This document shows, one piece after another, positions 25,516 to 38,231 of a stretch of 64,000 bases of DNA (positions are counted from its first letter, which is position 1; every line of letters begins with the position of its first letter). Below the pieces are notes generated by a model. It saw only the letters and a program-made list of their open reading frames with translations, did no database searches and was not told where the DNA came from. This stretch comes from Paenibacillus sp. PAMC 26794 (lineage in GTDB: Bacteria; Bacillota; Bacilli; Paenibacillales; Paenibacillaceae), in contig NZ_ANHX01000011.1 in the NCBI RefSeq assembly GCF_000316035.1, positions 62,001 through 126,000 of the forward strand, read 5' to 3'. The translations under genes were made by a program, and so were the position numbers.

Positions 25516-26370
25516 ATGATTATTAAACAGATATTTAATAACAATATTGTCAGTACCGTGGATGACAAAAATCAGGAACTACTGATCCTCGGCCGGGGTA
25601 TCGGATTTAAGTTCAAAGCAGGCGATGAGATTGATGAAGAGCGGATTGAGAAGATATTTCGTCTTCAGGATACATCGATCTATGAGAAATTTAAATCCAT
25701 CGTAGCTGAAGTGCCGATTGAGATTCTGCAGGCAACAGATGATATTGTGACACTGGCACGAACACAACTGAACAAAACCATCAGTGACGGGATCTATGTC
25801 TCGCTGTCTGATCACATTCATTTTGCTGTTCAACGCTTGGAAAAAGGAATGATTACTCGTAATCCACTTTCTTGGGAAGTTCAGCATTTCTATAAGGCGG
25901 AGTACGATGTGGCCAGAGAAGCACTGACCTTGCTGAAGGAAAGACTGGATATTGAGTTCCCCAAAGATGAAGTCTGTAATATTGCATTGCATTTCATCAA
26001 TGCGGAAGTCAATGATTCCATGAACGATGTCACCCATCTGATGCAGCTGTTGCAGGAGATTATGAATATCATCAAATATCACTTCAACGTCGAATTGGAT
26101 GAAGATAGCGTCAATTATTTCCGCTTCATCACCCATTTGAAATATTTCTGTCAGCGTGTCATTACCCATTCTTCACATGATGATGCTGAGGAGTATTTAT
26201 ATGAAGTGGTTCGGAAAAACTATCCGGAGACATTCAAATGTATTGGCAAGATCGAGACTTTTATCCATAAAAACTATCAGTATGACATGACTCACTCTGA
26301 GCAGTTATATCTAACGCTCCATCTGGAACGTTTGATGAAAACCAAGCGGGACGAAAAGTCCACGCAATAG
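25516..26370 (+). CDS. licT: BglG/LicT family transcriptional antiterminator (module 1)
   Basis: 284 residues. The N-terminal CAT RNA-binding domain is residues 1-56 (MIIKQIFNNNIVSTVDDKNQELLILGRGIGFKFKAGDEID). PRD1 (about 65-170) and PRD2 (about 175-280) follow, and their histidines (for example LSDHIHFAVQRL, VCNIALHFINAE, RFITHLKYF, LTLHLERL) are phosphorylated by the PTS. In the presence of aryl-beta-glucosides the protein binds RATs and prevents termination. It is first in licT1-bglP1-bglA1 and has a RAT in its own leader, so it is probably autoregulated. RBS AGGTGG before the ATG. Confidence 0.93.
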   Translation: MIIKQIFNNNIVSTVDDKNQELLILGRGIGFKFKAGDEIDEERIEKIFRLQDTSIYEKFKSIVAEVPIEILQATDDIVTLARTQLNKTISDGIYVSLSDHIHFAVQRLEKGMITRNPLSWEVQHFYKAEYDVAREALTLLKERLDIEFPKDEVCNIALHFINAEVNDSMNDVTHLMQLLQEIMNIIKYHFNVELDEDSVNYFRFITHLKYFCQRVITHSSHDDAEEYLYEVVRKNYPETFKCIGKIETFIHKNYQYDMTHSEQLYLTLHLERLMKTKRDEKSTQ

Positions 26371-26396
26371 AATCAAATCACAACTGGATATCCTAT

Positions 26397-26476
26397 GGGC
26401 TTGTTACTGTTCAATCAGGCAATACCCGAATGAGATGGCGCCATCAATATGCGCTAGATTCGTTCGGGTATTTTTT
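26397..26476 (+). promoter_or_regulatory. RAT and terminator in the licT1-bglP1 gap
   Basis: A second RAT-like element (26397-26426: gggcttgttactgttc...ggcaatacc) overlaps a terminator in which aatacccgaa (26421-26430) pairs with ttcgggtatt (26463-26472) before TTTT. It adds a second checkpoint before bglP1. Confidence 0.85.
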
Positions 26477-26502
26477 ATTGGAAAAATGAGGAGGAAAACA
26501 TC

Positions 26503-29935
<3,433 letters not shown>

Positions 29936-29947
29936 ATCAACCTATAT

Positions 29948-29994
29948 AGGCACCCCGGGCGTAGCTGGTATTATGGCGCCGGGGCGCCTTTTTA
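29948..29994 (+). terminator. Terminator of module 1
   Basis: aggcaccccgg pairs with ccggggcgcct (one mismatch), followed by TTTTTAAT. Confidence 0.8.
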
Positions 29995-30104
29995 ATATAA
30001 TCAGGTAGAATTCTCATCAACGCTATTGGCATTTTCAAGGTAAAAAAGATGACTTCATAACATACTGGATGGTATACTGTGATCGTATTGGGGGAGGGAT
30101 AACC

Positions 30105-30671
30105 ATGAAGAAGCCTATCATTGCTATAGATATGGATGACACGATATGTCATCTGGTCAAGCGGGCTATATATCACAACAACCTCAACTTCCCGACCCAT
30201 CCGTTGCGCTATGAGGATATGATTCATTGGGATACATCCCATTTGCGTCATCCAGAGAGCACGCATGATGTATTTTATGGTCGGCCGGGTCTGTTCGAGG
30301 AATTGGAGTTATACGACGAATATGTTGTAGATGAGATGCGAAAGCTGAACGATGCTTATGATGTTATTGTTGTGACGGCAGCAGAACCAAGAACAGTCGT
30401 TGAGAAGTGGAATTGGCTTCAGCAGCATATGCCTTTTATAACCGCAGAACAGTTTATTACATGCAAAAGAAAAAACTTGCTCGGTTTCGATCTGCTCATT
30501 GATGATGGAGCACATAATCTGATTCCCGCGCATGAGGACGGCAAAAAGGTCATCTGTATCCCGCATCCGTGGAATATACAGGAGCGTGAGCGATACAACT
30601 TTCCGTTGATGTCTTCATGGAAAGAGGCCAAGGCATACATAGATGAAGTGTTACAGGTTGTTGGTGTCTGA
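30105..30671 (+). CDS. 5'-nucleotidase, deoxy(pyrimidine) type C (HAD superfamily)
   Basis: 188 residues. The HAD nucleophile motif IAIDMDDTICHLV is at residues 5-17, motif II is in VIVVTAAEP, and the acidic motif is DLLIDDGAHN. This layout fits the 5'(3')-deoxyribonucleotidase family (COG4502), which dephosphorylates nucleoside monophosphates. The ATG at 30105 is chosen because GGGAGGGATAACC lies upstream; the ATG at 30069 has no ribosome binding site. Its 3' end nearly touches the convergent AraC gene, nine bases apart. Confidence 0.82.
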   Translation: MKKPIIAIDMDDTICHLVKRAIYHNNLNFPTHPLRYEDMIHWDTSHLRHPESTHDVFYGRPGLFEELELYDEYVVDEMRKLNDAYDVIVVTAAEPRTVVEKWNWLQQHMPFITAEQFITCKRKNLLGFDLLIDDGAHNLIPAHEDGKKVICIPHPWNIQERERYNFPLMSSWKEAKAYIDEVLQVVGV

Positions 30672-30680
30672 GAGTAAATC

Positions 30681-31565
30681 TTATTGTCCAGAGTGCTGTG
30701 CTCTGGATTTTTTGCGATAGGCGAGAGGTGTTTCGCCTGTTATTTTTTTGAATGCAGCATAGAATGAATCCATATCCCGATATCCAACCAGCTCTGCAAT
30801 CAGACTGACTTTGTGCTGTGAACTCTTTAGAAGTTCGCAGCTTTTTTGTATACGGAGGTGTTGCAGGTAGCTGCTAAAGGTCTGTCCGGTATGTCGCAGA
30901 AACATTCGCCCAATTTGCTTCTCGCTCCAGCCGGATGCACGGACCAGATCAGACATCCGAATACGATTGCTTACGTGTTGCTTGAGATAGTGAAGAATGT
31001 ACTCAAAATCGGTGGAATGAACCGCTTCATCATGATCCTCTTGATAAAGTTGTCTGTAGGTCATCAATACCAACTGGCTCACCAAGGTGTATAACATGGT
31101 AGACGAACCGATTCCCGGAACAGAGGATTCACGGTACAGCTTCACCATTAGTTCTTCAATCCGATCGTTGTGATCCACAACGGATATATAAGGAACCTGA
31201 TTTTGTGCCAGATCCATCAGATGATGAATGATTTCTTTTTCCTGAATGACGGATGTCAGGGTGTTGATCAGTTCAGCATTAAATAGGCAATTATATAGAA
31301 TTAACGGATGCTCGGATACGTTGGTGCTCACAGGACGGAAAACATGAGGAACACCGACAGGAATAACAAACAGCATCCCTTTCGTCACCGGAATGACATC
31401 TTCACCGATATGATGAAAGCCCTTTCCTTCAGCAACATAGCTATACTCAATAAAATCATGTGCGTGAAAAGGAAGGACAAAATCTTCAGAGCAACGATTG
31501 ACAAAAAGTTGCAGATGATTATGCAGAAAGTATTCACTTTTCATGAGTTGTACAGATGAATTCAC
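30681..31565 (-). CDS. AraC family transcriptional regulator
   Basis: 294 residues. The N-terminal cupin-type sensing domain spans about 10-140 (FVLPFHAHDFIEYSYVAEGKGFHHIG...VIPVTKGMLFVIPVGVPHVF). The C-terminal double helix-turn-helix spans about 190-290 (RMSDLVRASGWSEKQIGRMF, and VSLIAELVGYRDMDSFYAAFKKITGETP). The start is set at the GTG at 31565 because GAGGAGG ends immediately before the TTG at 31571. It is divergent from the GH78 rhamnosidase, which it probably activates in response to rhamnose or rhamnosides; the effector is inference from context. Confidence 0.87.
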   Translation of the reverse strand: MNSSVQLMKSEYFLHNHLQLFVNRCSEDFVLPFHAHDFIEYSYVAEGKGFHHIGEDVIPVTKGMLFVIPVGVPHVFRPVSTNVSEHPLILYNCLFNAELINTLTSVIQEKEIIHHLMDLAQNQVPYISVVDHNDRIEELMVKLYRESSVPGIGSSTMLYTLVSQLVLMTYRQLYQEDHDEAVHSTDFEYILHYLKQHVSNRIRMSDLVRASGWSEKQIGRMFLRHTGQTFSSYLQHLRIQKSCELLKSSQHKVSLIAELVGYRDMDSFYAAFKKITGETPLAYRKKSRAQHSGQ

Positions 31566-31641
31566 AAGCAACCTCCTCGCACAGATGGCTGAAACCCCGG
31601 ATGAAATAGTCCTGATAACCGGGTATTTAGGGCAACAGGAT

Positions 31642-31657
31642 CGATATAATTATATCG
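31642..31657. promoter_or_regulatory. 16-bp palindrome in the AraC-rhamnosidase divergent region
   Basis: cgatataattatatcg is a perfect 16-base palindrome and contains TATAAT on both strands. It can serve as -10 for the rhamnosidase (31645-31650) and possibly for the AraC gene. No good -35 box is visible, which fits a promoter needing an activator. Confidence 0.45.
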
Positions 31658-31699
31658 TAACCCCGAATGGGAAGCCAAGATGGAAAGGACGATCTGCTA

Positions 31700-34420
31700 A
31701 TGTTCAACGTTAGTCACCTTCGCTGTGAGTATAGAATCAATCCGATAGGCCTTGATGTCCAATCACCGAGATTAAGCTGGCAGTTGCAGTCAGACCGTCG
31801 GAACTGTATGCAATCAGCGTACCAGATCCAACTGTCATTGACGGAAGATTTTGATGAGATTGCATGGGATTCTGGCGAGATAAGTACGGATCAATCCATA
31901 CATGTGGAATTAAACCATTTTCAGCCTTCTCCGCGAACGCGATACTATTACCGGATTCAGGCATGGGATGATGAAGGAAGTGATTCGGGCTGGTCCGAAA
32001 CGGCTTATTTCGAGATGGGACTTATGGATCGTCATAACAAGTGGCAAGCAGAATGGATCACAGCTCAACCATCAGATGATGGAGATACGTCATGCCCGCG
32101 TATGCGCAGGCATTTTAATGTGAAACAAACTGTTAAGTCTGCCCGCATATATGTTACAGCACTTGGATTATACGAGTTGCATATGAACAACACAAGAGTA
32201 GGAGAAGATTATTTTACACCTGGCTGGACCTCTTATCGTAAGCGATTACAATATCAAACTTATGATGTTACCCACCTGCTTCAGGATGGACAGAATATTT
32301 TAGGTGCTAATCTGGGAGATGGTTGGTACCGAGGGTATCTTGGCTGGAACAAAGAACGGGAGATATTTGGTTCAACGTCCGCATTGCTGCTGGAACTGCA
32401 TATGAAATACGCAGATGGATCAGAGGAATGTATTCTATCCAATGGGGAGTGGACGGCTGCTCCAAGTGCCATTCGTATGTCGGACATCTATATGGGGGAG
32501 ACGTATGATGCACGAATGGAGTCCGATTGGTCGGCTTCATCTCAGGCGAATTGGTCACCCGTGAACGTACTGGATCATCCCAAAGATATCATCGTTGCGC
32601 AGGAGAACGTACCCGTCACCCAAGTGGAACAGCTACAGCCAATCGCTTTGTTAACAACACCACAGGGAGATCGTGTAATAGACATGGGGCAGAATATGGT
32701 GGGATGGATGAGATTCAGCATTCAAGGTGAGGCAGGTCAGACGGTTGAGTTGCATCATGCAGAGATATTGGATCATCAAGGCAACTTCTACACCGATAAT
32801 CTTCGCGCCGCCAAGCAGTGTATTCGCTACACCTGCAAGGGGGATGGCGTGGAAACATTTGAACCGCATTTTACGTTCCAAGGGTTTCGCTATGTGAAGC
32901 TGGTTAACTTTCCGGAACACGTTCGTCTGGATGAATTCACCGGAATAGTGTTGCACTCGAATATGGAGCCAACAGGTCAGTTTTCATGCTCCAGTCCACT
33001 GGTGAACCAACTGCATCACAATATATTGTGGGGGCAAAAGGGGAATTTTCTTGATGTGCCGACAGACTGTCCACAGAGGGATGAACGGCTCGGGTGGACT
33101 GGCGATGCACAGATGTTTGTTCGCACGTCTTCCTACCTGATGAATACGGCTCCCTTCTTCACCAAATGGCTACGGGATCTGGAAGCGGATCAGGGAGAAG
33201 ATGGCGGTATTCCATTCTTCGTTCCGGATCTGAGAAGTTCCACGTCAGAAGGATGGGGAGACACCAGTCATTCCTCCGCCGCTTGGGGTGATGCAGCAGT
33301 TATCTGTCCTTGGACCATCTATGAGATGTATGGGGATGCCAGATTACTGGCCGAACAATATGAGAGTATGAAGCAGTGGATCGAGTATATTCACGTGCAG
33401 GGTGACAATCCGTACCTGTGGAACACGGGATTCCACTTTGGCGATTGGCTGGGACTGGACTCCAAGCCTGATAGTTATGTCGGCGCAACGGACACGGATT
33501 ATGTGGCAACAGCATTCTATGCCTATTCGGTGTCGTTAACTCAAAAGGCAGCTGAGGCACTTGGAAAGACAGACGATGCTGAATATTACAAGCAGTTGCA
33601 TACAAACATTGTTCATGCGTTTCGAAATGAATTCGTGACTCCAGCCGGCAAAATTGCTGTTCCAACGCAGACAGCGCATGTTCTTGCGCTTCAATTTGAC
33701 CTGCTGGACGCCACTGCTCGAACTCGTGCTGTTGAACAATTGGCAAAACTCGTGAAAGAGGCGGGGAATCATCTTACTACAGGTTTCGTGGGCACACCTT
33801 ATCTGAATCCGGCATTGAGTGATGCAGGTCTTCACGACCTGGCTTATACATTACTTTTTCAAGAGGATTATCCGTCCTGGCTGTATCAGGTGACTCAAGG
33901 CGCAACGACCGTCTGGGAACATTGGGATGGGATCAAAGAGGATGGCAGTCTCTGGAGTGCCGGTATGAACTCATTTAACCATTATGCGTACGGGGCGATT
34001 GGAGAATGGTTGTATCGTTACGTTGCAGGCATTCGGTCCGATGAACATCAGCCAGGATTCCGAATGGTGCATATCGAGCCGCAACCCGGACCCGGACTGG
34101 ATTGGGTGGAAGCGAGTCTGGAGACGATGTATGGTCAAGTTGCTTCAAGCTGGCACCGGTTGGCGGATGGTGAAATGGAGATACGGGTGCATATTCCTGT
34201 CAATACGAGAGGTACGGTACGTCTTCCTGGAGCAGGTGCACAGATCGTTCTGGAACAAGGGAAACCGTTGGATCAGGTGAGTGAAGTTCAGGTTATTCGC
34301 AGTATTGGAGAAGATGTTGAAGTCACACTTGGATCTGGGAGTTACCAATTCACGTACACAGACACGAATGTTAAGAAGGATGGGGATGTTCAGGAGGCTA
34401 CATTGACAGAGTCCGTATAA
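31700..34420 (+). CDS. Alpha-L-rhamnosidase, GH78
   Basis: 906 residues from the ATG at 31700 (MFNVSHLRCEYRINPIGLDV...PRLSW), a standard GH78 beginning. N-terminal beta-sandwich domains (about 1-330) include the rhamnose-binding-like TALGLYELHMNNTRVGEDYFTPGWTSY. The catalytic (alpha/alpha)6 barrel carries DVPTDCPQRDERLGWTGDAQMF, with the acidic residues expected in the active site, and TTVWEHWDGI. A C-terminal beta-domain ends the protein. No signal peptide, so it acts on rhamnosides taken into the cell. It stands alone behind a divergent AraC regulator; a terminator follows at 34451. Confidence 0.92.
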   Translation: MFNVSHLRCEYRINPIGLDVQSPRLSWQLQSDRRNCMQSAYQIQLSLTEDFDEIAWDSGEISTDQSIHVELNHFQPSPRTRYYYRIQAWDDEGSDSGWSETAYFEMGLMDRHNKWQAEWITAQPSDDGDTSCPRMRRHFNVKQTVKSARIYVTALGLYELHMNNTRVGEDYFTPGWTSYRKRLQYQTYDVTHLLQDGQNILGANLGDGWYRGYLGWNKEREIFGSTSALLLELHMKYADGSEECILSNGEWTAAPSAIRMSDIYMGETYDARMESDWSASSQANWSPVNVLDHPKDIIVAQENVPVTQVEQLQPIALLTTPQGDRVIDMGQNMVGWMRFSIQGEAGQTVELHHAEILDHQGNFYTDNLRAAKQCIRYTCKGDGVETFEPHFTFQGFRYVKLVNFPEHVRLDEFTGIVLHSNMEPTGQFSCSSPLVNQLHHNILWGQKGNFLDVPTDCPQRDERLGWTGDAQMFVRTSSYLMNTAPFFTKWLRDLEADQGEDGGIPFFVPDLRSSTSEGWGDTSHSSAAWGDAAVICPWTIYEMYGDARLLAEQYESMKQWIEYIHVQGDNPYLWNTGFHFGDWLGLDSKPDSYVGATDTDYVATAFYAYSVSLTQKAAEALGKTDDAEYYKQLHTNIVHAFRNEFVTPAGKIAVPTQTAHVLALQFDLLDATARTRAVEQLAKLVKEAGNHLTTGFVGTPYLNPALSDAGLHDLAYTLLFQEDYPSWLYQVTQGATTVWEHWDGIKEDGSLWSAGMNSFNHYAYGAIGEWLYRYVAGIRSDEHQPGFRMVHIEPQPGPGLDWVEASLETMYGQVASSWHRLADGEMEIRVHIPVNTRGTVRLPGAGAQIVLEQGKPLDQVSEVQVIRSIGEDVEVTLGSGSYQFTYTDTNVKKDGDVQEATLTESV

Positions 34421-34450
34421 TGATAGAATATGCGGTAAGAGGTACACTTG

Positions 34451-34481
34451 AAGAGGATCTGCACACACGCAGGTCCTTTTT
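34451..34481 (+). terminator. Terminator after the rhamnosidase
   Basis: gaggatctgc pairs with gcaggtccttt, loop acacac, then TTTTTC. Confidence 0.8.
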
Positions 34482-34563
34482 CGAACTTGTCTGATGGAAG
34501 AGCAAGAACGTCGTGTCCTGGAAGAGAGAACGTGGCAATATCAATATCTGTTGGGAGGATGTA

Positions 34564-35103
34564 ATGATCATGGGAAAAAAACACGTTAGATTAATTAAAC
34601 CATCAAAAGCCTATAAGGATGCGTATTTGGCATTTTATGAAGACTGGGTCAGAAGTGGAGAATTGATGGTACCTTGGGTCATTTCCAAAGATCCTTATGC
34701 GTTCGATGAGATGTTGGCGTTTTTGCAGCGCAATGAACAAGGGATCGACATCCCGGAAGGCTGGGTCAAAGACAGTACATACTGGCTGGTCACGGAGAGT
34801 CAACAAATCGTGGGTGCCGTGAATATAAGGCATGAGCTTAACGACAAATTGTCCAACAGCGGAGGACATATTGGTTATGGCATTCGTCCGGGGGAACGGC
34901 ACAATGGCTATGGTTCCGAAATTCTCAGGCTATCTTTGGAGAAAACGAGAGAGCTTGGAATCTCCAAAGTATTGGTCGTATGCGATGCGGTTAATGAGCC
35001 TTCGAGAAGGGTTATCCTTCGAAATGGTGGCATTCGGGATGAAGACTATGTGGAGTCCAATGGCAACGTTGTTGAACGATTCTGGATAGAAAATGTCGAA
35101 TAA
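34564..35103 (+). CDS. GNAT family N-acetyltransferase
   Basis: 179 residues. The acetyl-CoA binding loop is IRPGERHNGYGSEILRLSLEKTRELG (about 105-130), in the usual R/Q-x-x-G-x-G/A position. VLVVCDAVNEPSRRVILRNGG follows, typical of the GCN5-like fold. The closest general pattern is the small-molecule acetyltransferases of the RimJ/RimL-like type; the substrate is unknown. I chose the ATG at 34564, preceded by GGGAGGATGTA, over the in-frame ATG at 34513. Confidence 0.83.
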   Translation: MIMGKKHVRLIKPSKAYKDAYLAFYEDWVRSGELMVPWVISKDPYAFDEMLAFLQRNEQGIDIPEGWVKDSTYWLVTESQQIVGAVNIRHELNDKLSNSGGHIGYGIRPGERHNGYGSEILRLSLEKTRELGISKVLVVCDAVNEPSRRVILRNGGIRDEDYVESNGNVVERFWIENVE

Positions 35104-35243
35104 TGCAGAATAATGATGTAATATCACGAAAATAATATGGATTATGATTGTATTACCCTCGTGTGCTGATTAAAATGAAGCATAGAATCTGGATTGCGGC
35201 CGGAAACTATCATCCCATATCAGGCACAAGTGAGGTTATCTTT

Positions 35244-36332
35244 ATGAATCAACCGGTTAATCGGCCCCGGCGTATTGAGTATCTGGATCTCTATCGTGCT
35301 TTTGCCATCATGGCAGTGGTAGCTATTCATGCGACTTCAACAGCAGTTGCGCATTACCCCAAGAACACTTTAGATCATGATGTGTATTACTTCTGGAACA
35401 CGTTTTTGCAATTTGCCGTTCCAGCGTTTCTGTTCCTGTCATCTCTGGTCTTGTTCTACAACTACAGCTCCAAGGTGAATGAGAAGGGTTGGATGCTCGC
35501 TTTTTATAAGAAGCGTTTATTTAATGTATTTGTACCTTATGTGGTGTGGTCCCTTATCTATTTTTCCATTAAACAGTTGCTTGCGGGCAAAGAACCTTTG
35601 ACCCATGGTGTTCAATTTGCAAAACAATTAGTGATGGGAACCGCTCATACGCACTTGTACTTTTTTTTGATTATTCTTCAATTCTATATCGTTTTTCCGT
35701 GGCTTCTGTCCCTTACTCGCCATCGTTTGTTTAATCGTTATTTGCCATTATTTTTTATTGCGGGCCAAGCGATCTTTTATGCAGTACATTTGCAGTTTCA
35801 TTTCGAACGAACAGGCAGTTTATTACCCAGTTATCTGATCGTCATCGGATTTGGCGCATGGGTTGGGTTGAACTTTGAGTGGGCATTAAAGAAACTGTAT
35901 ACTCACCGTTATGTACTTATAGCTGCATTGTTGAGCGGAGGTGCCATTTTTATATATGGTAATGCTTATATCAAAACCGCTTTTGCTGTATATCCGGTTA
36001 TTACCTATACCGTGCTGTTCCTGTTCCGAAATTTGTTTACCTTGTCAGCCTGCCTGCTCCTACTGATCTTTAGCGAACGAATCGGCACAGGAAAACATAC
36101 CGAGGTTCGAAAAGCTACGCGTATTCTGGACTCCTTGGGTACAGTTGCGTTCGGTGTGTTTTTAATGCACCCACTTGTACTGCTCTTCTGGAGACGTGAA
36201 TTCACAGATGACCTGGCTCGTCACTTCAGCGTGGGCATCATTCTATCTTATGTTGCGGCGCTCCTGATCTCATGGATCTGCGCGATGGGATTGCGCCGGA
36301 TGAAGTGGGGATGGGTACTGATCGGACGTTAA
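35244..36332 (+). CDS. Acyltransferase-3 family membrane protein
   Basis: 362 residues, about ten membrane segments. The N-terminal RRIEYLDLYRAFAIMAVVAIHATS carries the family histidine after the first segment, and a later GVFLMHPLVLLFW matches the conserved end. Acyltransferase-3 proteins O-acylate surface glycans, lipids or antibiotics; the target here is unknown. The start is at 35244, with GTGAGGT about seven bases upstream; the longer frame from 35148 adds a region with no family similarity. Terminator follows. Confidence 0.82.
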   Translation: MNQPVNRPRRIEYLDLYRAFAIMAVVAIHATSTAVAHYPKNTLDHDVYYFWNTFLQFAVPAFLFLSSLVLFYNYSSKVNEKGWMLAFYKKRLFNVFVPYVVWSLIYFSIKQLLAGKEPLTHGVQFAKQLVMGTAHTHLYFFLIILQFYIVFPWLLSLTRHRLFNRYLPLFFIAGQAIFYAVHLQFHFERTGSLLPSYLIVIGFGAWVGLNFEWALKKLYTHRYVLIAALLSGGAIFIYGNAYIKTAFAVYPVITYTVLFLFRNLFTLSACLLLLIFSERIGTGKHTEVRKATRILDSLGTVAFGVFLMHPLVLLFWRREFTDDLARHFSVGIILSYVAALLISWICAMGLRRMKWGWVLIGR

Positions 36333-36360
36333 TCCAAAATAAATATATTTAATTAAAGAT

Positions 36361-36412
36361 AAGAGTTTTCAAGCCCTCACGCGTGGAGGGAATCACTTGA
36401 AAACTCTTTTTT
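36361..36412 (+). terminator. Terminator after the acyltransferase
   Basis: aagagttttcaag (36361-36373) pairs with cttgaaaactctt, with an inner ccctc/gaggg stem, followed by TTTTTTA. Confidence 0.85.
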
Positions 36413-36489
36413 ATTTGCCTTAAAGAAGGTATTATAGAGTTTAATGTCCATAAAATTGAATTAATGGAATGTGATAAAGGAGGCATCGG

Positions 36490-37251
36490 ATGCACTTATT
36501 TCGAACAGTTAATAGTCATAAATTAAGTGAGCCTGTCGTTCCGAAAATCCAGACACCATTTGGTCAGTTAATAACAAACATTCAATGGAGGCAAGAGAAT
36601 ATCCAGGAATTTGCTGTAAATACAAGATCGTTGAAGAACGATTCATATATTATCCTATTCGAGACAAGGGATATCACAGCAGAGCTACTGGTTACAAAAC
36701 CTGAGCCAAACCTGCCGGATGGAGCTACAATTGACGATTGTCGTTCATTGATGTGGCGGTGCCAAACTAAGAAATCTTTGGAGCAAATCCTCTTTACGCT
36801 AAAATGGGAAGTACCTTTCAATTGGAATCAAAGTGCACCCGATAGTGGTGAGAACCTCGACGCCATTAGTTTCTATGATGATTCTTATGTCCTCACGGTA
36901 GGTACGGAAGATGGGGAGACCCTGGTCCGCAGAGCAAAAAAGAATCATTGGATGACAAAAAGCATAGCAGATCTAAAAGAAGCTTTTCATTTAATTCGAT
37001 ATCTTGAGGATGGTTTACAAGTTGAAATTCCGATGATACAAGTGGGAGAGCAGCTACAGATCCATTTTAATGTGGCCTGGGGTGAATCAACTGATTACAA
37101 TGCGGGCCCATGGTTTGCAGTGGATATGCTGCCTGAACAAATTATGGCGAAGTCAGGAGTGATCGAAAATGAAATTAGTGATTATTTTTGGCCCACAGGC
37201 TGTGGGCAAGATGACGGTGGGGCAAGAACTGGAGAAGATAACAAAACTTAA
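36490..37251 (+). CDS. Hypothetical protein
   Basis: 253 residues, soluble, no signal peptide, no motif that I recognise. The composition is mixed alpha/beta with several WxxP-like segments (LKWEVPFNWNQSAP, YNAGPWFAVDMLPEQ). RBS AGGAGG is eight bases before the ATG. Its last 83 bases overlap the start of the next gene in another frame, so its final 27 residues (from about NEISDYFWPTG) are encoded together with the P-loop of that protein. The true protein may originally have ended nearer the overlap. Confidence 0.6.
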   Translation: MHLFRTVNSHKLSEPVVPKIQTPFGQLITNIQWRQENIQEFAVNTRSLKNDSYIILFETRDITAELLVTKPEPNLPDGATIDDCRSLMWRCQTKKSLEQILFTLKWEVPFNWNQSAPDSGENLDAISFYDDSYVLTVGTEDGETLVRRAKKNHWMTKSIADLKEAFHLIRYLEDGLQVEIPMIQVGEQLQIHFNVAWGESTDYNAGPWFAVDMLPEQIMAKSGVIENEISDYFWPTGCGQDDGGARTGEDNKT

Positions 37252-37729
37252 ATTGTTTCATAACCACATGACCATTGAATTGGTGTCTCCTTTCTTCAGC
37301 TATGGAACACCACAAGGCAAAAGACTGGTGAGTCTGTTCCGGCAGGAGATTTTTGAGGAAGTGGCAAAGAGTGATTTGCCGGGTCTGATTTTTACATTTG
37401 TGTGGGCTTTGGACGCGGAGTCAGATGGTGAATACATCCGTAAGATCAGCGAGTTATTCGAATCTAATGGAGGACAGGTCTGTTATGTGGAACTGGAGGC
37501 TGCTCCATCGGAAAGATTGGAGCGCAATAAAAGTCCGCATCGTCTGTTACATAAACCAACAAAGCGTGACATCGCGTGGTCTGAGCGAGATTTGCTTGAT
37601 ACGATGAAGCATTATCGATTGAACTCGGAACCGGGAGAAATCAAGCATGAGCACTACATAAGGATTGATAACACACAAAAGAGCCCGGATGAAGTGGCAC
37701 AGTTAATCCAGGAACGCTTTAATTTGTAA
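37169..37729 (+). CDS. P-loop kinase-like protein (shikimate kinase / AAA_33 type)
   Basis: 186 residues. The Walker A motif is GPQAVGKMT at residues 8-16 (FGPQAVGKMTVGQEL), with the start MKLVIIFGP typical of small P-loop kinases. The rest resembles AAA_33 or nucleoside/shikimate kinase-like proteins found next to small-molecule modifying enzymes. The substrate is unknown. RBS CAGGAGTGA lies before the ATG at 37169, inside the preceding gene, with which it overlaps by 83 bases. The overlap and frame shift suggest coupled translation or a past frameshift in the upstream gene. Confidence 0.72.
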   Translation: MKLVIIFGPQAVGKMTVGQELEKITKLKLFHNHMTIELVSPFFSYGTPQGKRLVSLFRQEIFEEVAKSDLPGLIFTFVWALDAESDGEYIRKISELFESNGGQVCYVELEAAPSERLERNKSPHRLLHKPTKRDIAWSERDLLDTMKHYRLNSEPGEIKHEHYIRIDNTQKSPDEVAQLIQERFNL

Positions 37730-37785
37730 TCTATGAAACGTTTATCTTCGCAGAGTAGATATTTTATATGAGAGGGGCACTACAC

Positions 37786-38091
37786 ATGTATTTTGTTATA
37801 TTTTTGCTCATTGGACTTGTTTTATGTTATCTGATCCCATTTGGTCCAATAGTGGCCGGGGGCATTATTTTTGCACTTGTTGTAGATCAATACCGTCAGA
37901 CGATACATATGCGTGAAGATATCCGAGACATTAAGAATCATCTGGGGTTAATGAACAAAGGCGAGGCGCAAGAGTACGAGTTGGATAAGCAATTTAAAGA
38001 TGTCGATCGTTTGAGCTCAGAAGAAATGGACAGTATTAATCGAAAAATTGAAGCAGAGCTGGAGAAAGACAACAAAAACAATAAACCGTGA
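37786..38091 (+). CDS. Small single-domain membrane protein with charged tail
   Basis: 101 residues from the ATG at 37786, with GAGAGGGG as ribosome binding site. One or two hydrophobic segments (MYFVIFLLIGLVLCYLIPFGPIVAGGIIFALVV, residues 1-33) are followed by a charged, helical cytoplasmic region (about 40-101) with coiled-coil character. No named family is recognised. Last gene before the licT2 promoter; no clear terminator between. Confidence 0.6.
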   Translation: MYFVIFLLIGLVLCYLIPFGPIVAGGIIFALVVDQYRQTIHMREDIRDIKNHLGLMNKGEAQEYELDKQFKDVDRLSSEEMDSINRKIEAELEKDNKNNKP

Positions 38092-38179
38092 ATCCCTGTA
38101 AAATAATTCTTGATTTGCTCACTCCTGTGAGTATATTTACCTAGATCAGGAGTCATGCTAATTCGATACTAACTTTTTG

Positions 38180-38224
38180 TTGCACTGTGTAGAAATTTGT
38201 AATATTATGAGGGAAGCGCGTACA
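38180..38224 (+). promoter_or_regulatory. licT2 promoter with cre-like site downstream
   Basis: TTGCAC (38180-38185), 17-base spacer, TATTAT (38203-38208). GGGAAGCGCGTACA at 38211-38224 is close to cre (12 of 14) and lies at about the start of transcription. A matching pair of elements occurs at 41393-41445 in front of bglP3. Confidence 0.6.
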
Positions 38225-38231
38225 ACATATC

